DNA of 64,000 nt from Owenia fusiformis. Its lineage: Eukaryota; Annelida; Polychaeta; Sabellida; Oweniidae. Made by a program: the position numbers and the translations under genes. The stretch's first letter is position 1; each line of letters starts with the position of its first letter. The notes beneath the pieces are model-generated. The model was not told the DNA's origin and ran no database searches. It saw nothing but the letters and a program-made list of their open reading frames with translations. The DNA lies in the NCBI GenBank assembly GCA_903813345.2, contig CAIIXF020000007.1, positions 39,699,671-39,763,670 of the forward strand, in the 5' to 3' direction. Below are positions 53,663 to 64,000 of the stretch, in pieces.

Positions 53663-54960
53663 GTGTAACCCAGTCTCTATGGGTCATTGTGGTGGTTATT
53701 TTGGCCTTGGTGCCAAAAACTGAAAGCATCACCGTTGCAGAAAAACAAGCGATCAAGAAAGGCTTGCAAACTGGGAAAGAGATTTTGGGTTTAATAGCAG
53801 ACCATAAATTTCATGAAACATTAACAAAAGTTGCGACAGAGGTAAAAGGGTTCCTTGGCGCTTTGGGTCCATTCATTGGCCTTGTTATGACATTCGTGCC
53901 ATCTGCAGATTCAGCAGAGTTGGAATTCATGAAAAATATGATGACAGAAATTGACAACCACTTCGACCGAGTAGATTCCCGCTTTAATGATGTTGAACGG
54001 TTAATTAAGTGGACTGAAACAGCTGTTAAATTTGGGGAAATAGAAACAGCACTCAATGCTTTGGAGGAAGAATATCGTCTTTTTTATAAAAGTACTGCGT
54101 CGTCAGAAAACGTGAAAGAGTTATTTATAAAGAGATACGACAGCAATTATAGGCTTGCAGGCACAAAATTGTACCAGGCATTAGTTAACCCAGGAGGCAC
54201 CTTCAATGAAAATCTTGGACAGGCCGTTATGAGGTACACAAAAAATGACCGCAAGAAGACAGAAGATTTTCTTCTTGGAATTTTTGATATGATTTTCCAA
54301 GCAATTCGACTTGAAGCTGGTTATCACGAAATGATTGGTTTTACAACCATAAAAGAAGAAAGGAATAAAGAATGGGAAACACGAGTACAAAAAGTAAGAG
54401 AGAAACAAGACGAGATTGACGTTGCTGTTATGAATAGTTACCATGCCCAGTCTAAAGATGAAATATTAGATTATGCCAGGGATAATTCCGGAATGAGTAA
54501 TGAACAATTAAGTAAAGGATTGTTGAGTTTACTTGAGAAAAAATATTATTGGCGGGTGTGGTTTGTTTTAATTTACAATCCGATTACTGGTTCAAATAAG
54601 CATACAGTGAAAGTATGCGACGGACATTTATTATTTCGACAATACGGACGTAACATCGTTATAGCAAGCAAGGACAAAGCGCAACCAAACATGAATCTGG
54701 ATAACGCTAAGAGAGAATTGCAGAAGTTTTCCTATAGACTTGTTCCTGGACCCTTCCGTGGCTACCTAAAGCAAACCTTCTATGGCAATACAAGACTGTC
54801 TAGCCTCTACAATGCCGAAGAATACTTCAACAAAGCTGATAAAACAAGTTGCTGTGGATTTGCTGTCGTGGATAAAAATGCTAATGTATTTTACAAAGCC
54901 AGTGAGAACAGAGTAGCAAACCGTGATTTTTTTGCATATAAAATGTTCATGTTTGGTTAA
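53663..54960 (+). CDS. exon 2 of two-exon gene: helical secreted or membrane-anchored protein, possibly Rapunzel-like
   Basis: With exon 1 the product is 441 residues. After the hydrophobic segment (SLWVIVVVILALVP) comes an amphipathic helical domain with LGALGPFIGLVMTFVPSADS then AELEFMKNMMTEIDNHFDRV. The G-P-F-I/L-x(5)-F-V/I-P-S-x-D-S-x-E-L-x-F-M-K pattern recalls Rapunzel-type proteins of fish and related uncharacterised invertebrate proteins. This is from memory and weak. A Lys/Glu-rich coiled region (KEERNKEWETRVQKVREK) follows, then a beta-rich C-terminal third with a Cys pair (TSCCGF). The frame is intact to TAA. No function can be assigned. Acceptor: TATTTAAG at 53662. Confidence 0.82.
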
Positions 54961-57030
54961 ACAATTGGGTCATGAATTAGGTGTTGGCAGACACACAATT
55001 TAAAAAGTACCAACTTTAGACCTTATGAGACTTGAAATTGAACACTGTATAATTGTAATTGCCTTCTATAGACTGAAACATTTTATTTGTGTCGCTTTAC
55101 ATTTTTCGCAATATAATAACTAAAATAGTAACTAAGAAAGATTGTGTTGATGTTTTATACAGATATGCCCAACGGGGCACACCCCGATTTGTAGTTTTTA
55201 GCTCACATGGTGAGCTTTTGCGATCACTCACTTGTCCGTCTGCCTGTCCGTAGAGTAGAGGAGATGGTAAATAAACTCGGGTTTTGGAATAATGACACAG
55301 GCTTCAATTCAACATGTGTGCCTGTATTTAAAGATGAATTGAATCATGATAGTTCTTAAGGAAAGGTGACAAAGTAATTAAGTACCCACATTTGACAAGA
55401 AGTTAACAAAAAATAAGTTACTTTTTTGTATTACGTATTTCTCTTACAAAGGTAAAATATTAAATAAATACTTGTTTAAACACAATCCTTACAAAATGAA
55501 AATATAGTTTGTATCAACGGCTTACTCACTTCGAGAGCCATGTTAGATTTTGAAACTTATGGCTCTCCAACTGAGAAATGGACTGCTGAATAATAGTGAC
55601 ACGAATAAAGGTGATCAGTGGCTTTCTCTTGTTCTCTAACACGAATAAAGGTGATCAGTGGCTTTCTCTTGTTCTCTAACAATGTCATACATCATTATCA
55701 TCTTTCCGTGCAAGTACTGGAGCGCTGAAGTACTTCCTTTTCGATCAAGACTTATAATTATTAGTCGAGTGAATGTTTCTGTCTAATTCCAATAATTAGA
55801 GAGCCAGAGTTACTTAGAGCCTGGTTGCAGTTTGCACACTTCGTATTGTATATGTGTCATAAATTGTTTAGTTGTAGTCTGTAGAACATAACAAGATGTC
55901 TATTCTTTGTTTATGTCAAAATAATAGATCTTGTCAATATGCGTAGCCAGGTGGATGCGATGGGATCGCACCCCCCCCCCCCCTATACCAATAAAAATAT
56001 GAAGAAAAGAGCTTTAAAATGCTTTTTATTCTAAGCTTCTAGCCCTATTTTGAAGGAAGTTGAATCAAGTTTTGAAAAATTTAAGCTAGATCTTAATTTT
56101 TGGCTTTTTATGCACCCCCTGACTGAAATCCGCAGTCAGGGGCAATGACCCCCCCCCCCCTGGCCGAAAACTGACTACGCCCCTGTTGTCCCTGCAGAAT
56201 TGGATATAATATTTCATTGCTAGTTTGGCACCCGTTACTTCACGTAGTATCAAGGGGATTGATGGTACTTTGTACAGGAAACAAATGTATACATATGGAT
56301 AGAAGAGTTAAGCGCTAGCGAAGTAACCTCCTTTGTATATGCACCAAAACATAGAAATAGATTTTTAAAATCTTGATTATTGGAATCAATTTCACTTATC
56401 GATTAAGGTTATTTTAGTTACATGTATTTTTATGGTACACAAATTAGAATTTGTTCCTCTTTTCCCTTTTTCACAATTTTTGTGCAACATGTTTGGTCAT
56501 TTTCTTGACATTATCATTTATACCGGCATAGGTCTTTATATTTTATAGTGTTGTAGAGTGGAATTACCTTTTAGCATCTCTTTCAACCAGTCAAGTATTC
56601 CTGAACTATTCGTTAAGTTTCTGTCCAGTATCATTTATTTATGATAAGCTCTTCCTGATGTCATCACCTCCATAGTAAGTATTTGATGGAGCTTATTATC
56701 ATCTTCGACTTCCAAGTTGTTATACAGTTGGAGCAAATGAAACATTGAGAATCAAGATGGCCAATTATCAGAATTTTCAATCTTAAATGGGTTCTCATTT
56801 GCTTCTACCAACTTGATTATTCTTTGTAAAGATGACTCATTATTTCTGGAGCAGCATGGGGGGGAAGCTTTTTGACAGTTTTGGCAAAAAATCATGCGAA
56901 AAGTGCTCAGTATGGTGAAAAACTGCATGATTTTTTTTAAGAATTTCTGACCAGGGGAGAGCCGCCGCTCCCTCCCGAAAGCTATCTTTCGGACTGCAAA
57001 CAGAGAGTTGTCATAAACGGTGTTCATTCT
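54961..57030. other. 3' flank and spacer with simple repeats
   Basis: Contains a hairpin AGCTCACATGGTGAGCT near 55200 with a GTCCGTCTGCC tail (common style in bivalve repeats), a 40-bp tandem pair, and C12-C14 runs near 55970 and 56150. No gene supported. Confidence 0.5.
55601..55680. repeat. exact 40-bp tandem duplication
   Basis: ACGAATAAAGGTGATCAGTG plus 20 more bases, repeated twice without change. Each copy includes AATAAA. Confidence 0.95.
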
Positions 57031-58165
57031 GACTGGCGTTACATTGAAGCAGGTGTCCCTCAATTCACAATACTCGGACCTCTCCTATTTCTGTTATATA
57101 TCAATGACATTGTTGAAAATAAAGATACCGACATATAAAACCTTTTCGCTGATGATACCTCTCTACTTGAAGTAGTGGACGACCCAATACTTAGCTCAGT
57201 TAAAATGCAACATGATAAAGACCAAATAGAACAATGGACAGAAGGATGGAAAGTTACCTTTAATGCTGCCAAGTCAAAACTTCTGATAATCTCACTTAAA
57301 CAAAATAAATTTAATTATTCTGATATAAAGTTGAACAACTCTGTAATTCAAACAGTTGATCACCATACCCATTTAGGACTTACAATACAATCAAATATGA
57401 GCTGGCATCTTCATATTTACAATATTACTAAGAAAGCAAATGTGAGACTTGGCCTCCTGAAAAGGAGTTCATTTAAATACAACTTAAATCAAAATGAACT
57501 AGAAACATTATACTTTTCAACGGTTCGATAAGTACTTGAGTATGGGGACATCCTTTATGATAATTGCCATTTATTCCAAAGTAAATCTTTGGAACACATC
57601 CAAAGAGAAGCTGCTATATTATGTTCACATGCCTATAGACATACTAAATATAATGATATTTTGAATGAACTTGGCTGGGACTCACTCAAAACCAGAAGAC
57701 CATTACATATTACCACCATTTTCCATAAAATGGTTTATCAAAATGCCCCGCTTTATTTGACTGACCTCTTAACCCCTCTCTCCCAAAAGCAGACCAGATA
57801 TAGTTTAAGAAACCAAAACTATTTCAATATACCCTTCTGTAGACTTAACATGAATTACAGGTCGTTTCTTCCAAATGCTATTAGAATATGGAACCTTGAA
57901 AAAAAAATTAGGAACATTGTTTATCTCCCTCTATATGTTTAAATATGAACTAAAACATTCTATTTGTAAAAGCAAAAATAAACGTTACTCATTAAAAGCC
58001 AGCAATTCTGAAATTAAGCATGGGAGAATCCGAATGGGTCTCAGTGCTTTAAATCATCAACGTTTCTCTTACAACCTCATAGACCGCAAACATTGTGCTT
58101 GTGGTTTCGCACAAGAGACACTACTTTATTATTTTCTTGACTGTCCCCTCTATGTAGACCTATGA
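57031..58165 (+). pseudogene. non-LTR retrotransposon fragment A (reverse transcriptase to C-terminus)
   Basis: Reads AGVPQFTILGPLLFLLYIND, then a stop, FADDTSLLEVVDD (the Y/F-A-D-D catalytic box), LKQNKFNYSDIKLNNSVIQT, HHTHLGLTI and the thumb region to LPNAIRIWN. After a frameshift it ends HGRIRMGLSALNHQRFSYNL, CACGFAQETLLYYFLDCPLY. Stops near 57137 and 57529 and frameshifts show decay. The upstream part of the polymerase and the endonuclease are absent. Confidence 0.88.
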
Positions 58166-58485
58166 ACTACTCTTTTCAGGGAATTAGGGAACATAGTCAT
58201 AACCAATAGACATAATCTTCTCAATCGTATAATTCACATAATGTTTCCATATTTTATAAAACGGACATCATGTGGCTATAGTACTCTGATACTTTTCAGA
58301 AAAATTAAATAGCAGATATTTTCCTTCGGGAATCGTGCCCTCGACATGCGGCACAATTCTCCCAACAGATTACTGAAGCAAATATTATAAGAAATTCAAA
58401 AGAAACAACACTTTGGATTCGAAGTTGAAATATAAAAATAAAGTCGAAATGTTAAATAATCTTATTATCAAGGCTAAACTTAACC

Positions 58486-60000
58486 ATGAACAGGAAATTT
58501 GTGAAAATCTTCACACTTATTCAAGTGGGGAACATTTTTTATTGGAGTGCTATTAAAAAATTACTTGGAAATAAATTTTCCTCTGGAATTCCAACTTTAA
58601 GAAATTCATCTTTGACAAACATATGTAGTACAGATGAAGAAAAACGAAACGAATTTTTGAAATTGTTCGTAGGTAAATTTCACTTTGCCAATACCCGCGA
58701 CACAAATGCATTACCATTTTTTCCAAATAGAACAAATAACCTTTTGACTTGTAATTTTATCACACCATCGGAAATAAGAACCCTCATAGCTGACCTTGAC
58801 ACATCAAAAATTACAGACCTGTCACATTACTTAGTAATATATCCAAATTATTCGAAAAAGTTGTGCATCAACAGATGATGAAGTTCCTTTTAGATAATAA
58901 GTTATTATATGAAAATCAATCAGGTTTCCTGCCTAGTCCCAGCACTGACAGTCAGCTACTAAGTATTATTAATTTTATAATGAATGCATTTGAAGACAAA
59001 GCGGATGTACGGGGAGTCTTTTTGGACCTGGAGTCTGCGTTTGATAAAGTTAGACATAATTTACTTATCCACAAGTTAAAATCTTATGGCTTCAATGATA
59101 ACCTGTTGAAACTTATGAAATCATACCTAGACAATAGAAGAGTATGTACATGCCTTAATGGAACTTTATCCGAATTCTCTGAAGAAAATTTTATTAACTC
59201 TGGTGTGCCTCAAGGCTCTATTCTAGGCCCAATCCTGTTTTTGCTATTTATAAATGATCTCCCAGAGGCCATCCAATCAAAATGTTATATTTATGCTGAC
59301 GATACTTCTATACACGTCCCTGAAAAATGTTTTAACATCAAATACATTATTACAACATGATCTAGACAATGTCTATGACTGGTCAAGGGTTTGGGGGCTT
59401 AATTTTAAGCCCACGAAAACCAAAGAGATAATTTTTTCCAAATCTATTCAAAATATAAGAAACTTTCCTATTTTGACCTTGAGCAACAGAATAATTGAAA
59501 GAGTAAATTATCATAAACATCTTGGGGTTATCTTTGATAACCACCTTGACTTCAAAGAACATATAGCTCAGTTGAAAGTCAAAATTGATAAAATGCTTAA
59601 CCCACTTACAGCATTGAAAAATAAAATTTCATCCAAACACCTTGATAGAATGTACTTATCGTTCATTTTGCCAAAATTAGAATTTGGATCAATCTTTTAT
59701 AATTGTTCACCACATTATGCCCTAACTACCTTGGATAGGTTACACTACAGAGCCGCCCTGTTAGTGTCTGGGGCCATTAAGGGCTCCTCTGAAATCAAAG
59801 TCTTGAATTCACTTAACCGGAAGACACTAAGTCAGAGAAGAGAAGAAAAATGGCAATTCTAATGAACAGGGTATCCAAAAACAAGACTCCTAGTTACGTA
59901 CAATCTATATACAATGAACTTAAAAATCCAGGTACAGAGCGTGTACTTCGTGCCCAGCACGAATATAATATTCCAGCAAAATCTTCAATGAAATTTACAA
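58486..60000 (+). pseudogene. non-LTR retrotransposon fragment B (reverse transcriptase), cut by the gap
   Basis: Reads NQSGFLPSPSTDSQLL, GVFLDLESAFDKVRHNLLIH, NSGVPQGSILGPILFLLFIN, CYIYADDTSIHVPEK. After a frameshift near 59340 it continues WGLNFKPTKTKEIIFSKS, YHKHLGVIFDNHLDFKEHI and LPKLEFGSIFYNCSPHYALT. Another frameshift near 59855 leads to NRVSKNKTPSYVQSIYNELK, running into the N gap. The palm motifs including YADD are intact, but at least two frameshifts disable it. It is a different family from fragment A. Confidence 0.9.
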
Positions 60001-60500
60001 NNNNNNNNNNNNNNNNNNNNNNNNNNNNNNNNNNNNNNNNNNNNNNNNNNNNNNNNNNNNNNNNNNNNNNNNNNNNNNNNNNNNNNNNNNNNNNNNNNNN
60101 NNNNNNNNNNNNNNNNNNNNNNNNNNNNNNNNNNNNNNNNNNNNNNNNNNNNNNNNNNNNNNNNNNNNNNNNNNNNNNNNNNNNNNNNNNNNNNNNNNNN
60201 NNNNNNNNNNNNNNNNNNNNNNNNNNNNNNNNNNNNNNNNNNNNNNNNNNNNNNNNNNNNNNNNNNNNNNNNNNNNNNNNNNNNNNNNNNNNNNNNNNNN
60301 NNNNNNNNNNNNNNNNNNNNNNNNNNNNNNNNNNNNNNNNNNNNNNNNNNNNNNNNNNNNNNNNNNNNNNNNNNNNNNNNNNNNNNNNNNNNNNNNNNNN
60401 NNNNNNNNNNNNNNNNNNNNNNNNNNNNNNNNNNNNNNNNNNNNNNNNNNNNNNNNNNNNNNNNNNNNNNNNNNNNNNNNNNNNNNNNNNNNNNNNNNNN
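60001..60500. other. assembly gap, exactly 500 N
   Basis: A round 500-base N run is a scaffolder placeholder, not a measured distance. It means the sequences on either side were joined by inference. Confidence 0.98.
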
Positions 60501-63500
60501 ACCCTAACCCTAACCCTAACCCTAACCCTAACCCTAACCCTAACCCTACCCTAACCCTAACCCTAACCCTAACCCTAACCCTAACCCTAACCCTAACCCT
60601 AACCCTAACCCTAACCCTAACCCTAACCCTAACCCTAACCCTAACCCTAACCCTAACCCTAACCCTAACCCTAACCCTAACCCTAACCCTAACCCTAACC
60701 CTAACCCTAACCCTAACCCTAACCCTAACCCTAACCCTAACCCTAACCCTAACCCTAACCCTAACCCTAACCCTAACCCTAACCCTAACCCTAACCCTAA
60801 CCCTAACCCTAACCCTAACCCTAACCCTAACCCTAACCCTAACCCTAACCCTAACCCTAACCCTAACCCTAACCCTAACCCTAACCCTAACCCTAACCCT
60901 AACCCTAACCCTAACCCTAACCCTAACCCTAACCCTAACCCTAACCCTAACCCTAACCCTAACCCTAACCCTAACCCTAACCCTAACCCTAACCCTAACC
61001 CTAACCCTAACCCTAACCCTAACCCTAACCCTAACCCTAACCCTAACCCTAACCCTAACCCTAACCCTAACCCTAACCCTAACCCTAACCCTAACCCTAA
61101 CCCTAACCCTAACCCTAACCCTAACCCTAACCCTAACCCTAACCCTAACCCTAACCCTAACCCTAACCCTAACCCTAACCCTAACCCTAACCCTAACCCT
61201 AACCCTAACCCTAACCCTAACCCTAACCCTAACCCTAACCCTAACCCTAACCCTAACCCTAACCCTAACCCTAACCCTAACCCTAACCCTAACCCTAACC
61301 CTAACCCTAACCCTAACCCTAACCCTAACCCTAACCCTAACCCTAACCCTAACCCTAACCCTAACCCTAACCCTAACCCTAACCCTAACCCTAACCCTAA
61401 CCCTAACCCTAACCCTAACCCTAACCCTAACCCTAACCCTAACCCTAACCCTAACCCTAACCCTAACCCTAACCCTAACCCTAACCCTAACCCTAACCCT
61501 AACCCTAACCCTAACCCTAACCCTAACCCTAACCCTAACCCTAACCCTAACCCTAACCCTAACCCTAACCCTAACCCTAACCCTAACCCTAACCCTAACC
61601 CTAACCCTAACCCTAACCCTAACCCTAACCCTAACCCTAACCCTAACCCTAACCCTAACCCTAACCCTAACCCTAACCCTAACCCTAACCCTAACCCTAA
61701 CCCTAACCCTAACCCTAACCCTAACCCTAACCCTAACCCTAACCCTAACCCTAACCCTAACCCTAACCCTAACCCTAACCCTAACCCTAACCCTAACCCT
61801 AACCCTAACCCTAACCCTAACCCTAACCCTAACCCTAACCCTAACCCTAACCCTAACCCTAACCCTAACCCTAACCCTAACCCTAACCCTAACCCTAACC
61901 CTAACCCTAACCCTAACCCTAACCCTAACCCTAACCCTAACCCTAACCCTAACCCTAACCCTAACCCTAACCCTAACCCTAACCCTAACCCTAACCCTAA
62001 CCCTAACCCGAACCCTAACCCTAACCCTAACCCTAACCCTAACCCTAACCCTAACCCTAACCCTAACCCTAACCCTAACCCTAACCCTAACCCTAACCCT
62101 AACCCTAACCCTAACCCTAACCCTAACCCTAACCCTAACCCTAACCCTAACCCTAACCCTAACCCTAACCCTAACCCTAACCCTAACCCTAACCCTAACC
62201 CTAACCCTAACCCTAACCCTAACCCTAACCCTAACCCTAACCCTAACCCTAACCCTAACCCTAACCCTAACCCTAACCCTAACCCTAACCCTAACCCTAA
62301 CCCTAACCCTAACCCTAACCCTAACCCTAACCCTAACCCTAACCCTAACCCTAACCCTAACCCTAACCCTAACCCTAACCCTAACCCTAACCCTAACCCT
62401 AACCCTAACCCTAACCCTAACCCTAACCCTAACCCTAACCCTAACCCTAACCCTAACCCTAACCCTAACCCTAACCCTAACCCTAACCCTAACCCTAACC
62501 CTAACCCTAACCCTAACCCTAACCCTAACCCTAACCCTAACCCTAACCCTAACCCTAACCCTAACCCTAACCCTAACCCTAACCCTAACCCTAACCCTAA
62601 CCCTAACCCTAACCCTAACCCTAACCCTAACCCTAACCCTAACCCTAACCCTAACCCTAACCCTAACCCTAACCCTAACCCTAACCCTAACCCTAACCCT
62701 AACCCTAACCCTAACCCTAACCCTAACCCTAACCCTAACCCTAACCCTAACCCTAACCCTAACCCTAACCCTAACCCTAACCCTAACCCTAACCCTAACC
62801 CTAACCCTAACCCTAACCCTAACCCTAACCCTAACCCTAACCCTAACCCTAACCCTAACCCTAACCCTAACCCTAACCCTAACCCTAACCCTAACCCTAA
62901 CCCTAACCCTAACCCTAACCCTAACCCTAACCCTAACCCTAACCCTAACCCTAACCCTAACCCTAACCCTAACCCTAACCCTAACCCTAACCCTAACCCT
63001 AACCCTAACCCTAACCCTAACCCTAACCCTAACCCTAACCCTAACCCTAACCCTAACCCTAACCCTAACCCTAACCCTAACCCTAACCCTAACCCTAACC
63101 CTAACCCTAACCCTAACCCTAACCCTAACCCTAACCCTAACCCTAACCCTAACCCTAACCCTAACCCTAACCCTAACCCTAACCCTAACCCTAACCCTAA
63201 CCCTAACCCTAACCCTAACCCTAACCCTAACCCTAACCCTAACCCTAACCCTAACCCTAACCCTAACCCTAACCCTAACCCTAACCCTAACCCTAACCCT
63301 AACCCTAACCCTAACCCTAACCCTAACCCTAACCCTAACCCTAACCCTAACCCTAACCCTAACCCTAACCCTAACCCTAACCCTAACCCTAACCCTAACC
63401 CTAACCCTAACCCTAACCCTAACCCTAACCCTAACCCTAACCCTAACCCTAACCCTAACCCTAACCCTAACCCTAACCCTAACCCTAACCCTAACCCTAA

Positions 63501-64000
63501 CCCTAACCCTAACCCTAACCCTAACCCTAACCCTAACCCTAACCCTAACCCTAACCCTAACCCTAACCCTAACCCTAACCCTAACCCTAACCCTAACCCT
63601 AACCCTAACCCTAACCCTAACCCTAACCCTAACCCTAACCCTAACCCTAACCCTAACCCTAACCCTAACCCTAACCCTAACCCTAACCCTAACCCTAACC
63701 CTAACCCTAACCCTAACCCTAACCCTAACCCTAACCCTAACCCTAACCCTAACCCTAACCCTAACCCTAACCCTAACCCTAACCCTAACCCTAACCCTAA
63801 CCCTAACCCTAACCCTAACCCTAACCCTAACCCTAACCCTAACCCTAACCCTAACCCTAACCCTAACCCTAACCCTAACCCTAACCCTAACCCTAACCCT
63901 AACCCTAACCCTAACCCTAACCCTAACCCTAACCCTAACCCTAACCCTAACCCTAACCCTAACCCTAACCCTAACCCTAACCCTAACCCTAACCCTAACC
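60501..64000. repeat. telomeric repeat (CCCTAA)n, about 583 units to window end
   Basis: Uninterrupted CCCTAA (TTAGGG on the minus strand), the ancestral animal telomere repeat. I saw two variants: a five-base CCCTA unit at 60544-60548 and a CCCGAA unit (G at 62010). The C-rich strand reads 5'-3' on plus, the orientation expected at the left end of a chromosome. Confidence 0.97.

Overview
This is nuclear DNA of an animal, not a prokaryote or organelle. The evidence is long AT-rich introns with GT/AG borders, exons encoding extracellular animal domains (SRCR, PAN, EGF-like, IPT/TIG, F5/8C), many degenerate transposon copies, and 3.5 kb of TTAGGG-type telomere repeat. The TTAGGG telomere and the style of the repeats fit a lophotrochozoan, perhaps a mollusc. 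The phylum is inferred and the species cannot be read from the sequence.

Layout. (1) About 3.7-38.5 kb, minus strand: one giant gene. I traced 34 exons through splice sites and reading phase, about 10.9 kb of coding sequence or roughly 3,640 residues. In transcription order it encodes a signal peptide; a farnesoic-acid-O-methyltransferase-like domain (Methyltransf_FA); the start of an F5/8 type C domain; right-handed beta-helix blocks resembling the protein bark beetle/Anakonda family; an SRCR domain; a PAN/apple exon; EGF-like repeats; an IPT/TIG domain; a putative Ig (He_PIG) domain; and a long C-terminal region of CARDB/Ig-like and cysteine-containing segments. Most introns are phase 1. 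Two apparent one-base frameshifts, one missing stretch and two unmatched exon junctions remain. The 3' end is probably left of the window. (2) 44.1-44.9 kb, plus strand: an intronless short-chain dehydrogenase/reductase (SDR) lacking the catalytic Tyr and Lys, followed by two tandem copies of its 3' end that look paralog-derived. (3) 48.0-55.0 kb, plus strand: a two-exon gene with a 28-nt first coding exon, a 5.6-kb intron and a 1.3-kb second exon. It encodes a mostly helical secreted or membrane-anchored protein, perhaps distantly Rapunzel-like. (4) 57.0-60.0 kb: two decayed non-LTR retrotransposon reverse transcriptases. (5) 60,001-60,500: exactly 500 N. (6) 60,501-64,000: (CCCTAA)n, in the orientation of a left chromosome end although it lies to the right of unique sequence.

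Introns and spacers hold a 2.48-kb foldback element with a 6-bp target duplication and a relative near 1.4-2.8 kb, a 745-bp palindrome, a MITE family sharing a GGGTCACATTTG-type end, mariner fragments, LINE 3' ends and several tandem arrays. Partial-exon tandem duplication recurs at three loci (exons near 33.6 and 12.4 kb, and the SDR 3' end).

I see no CRISPR array, operon or new defence-type system. The most notable biology is the mosaic receptor-like gene and the SDR pseudoenzyme. The most notable assembly issue is the telomere orientation.
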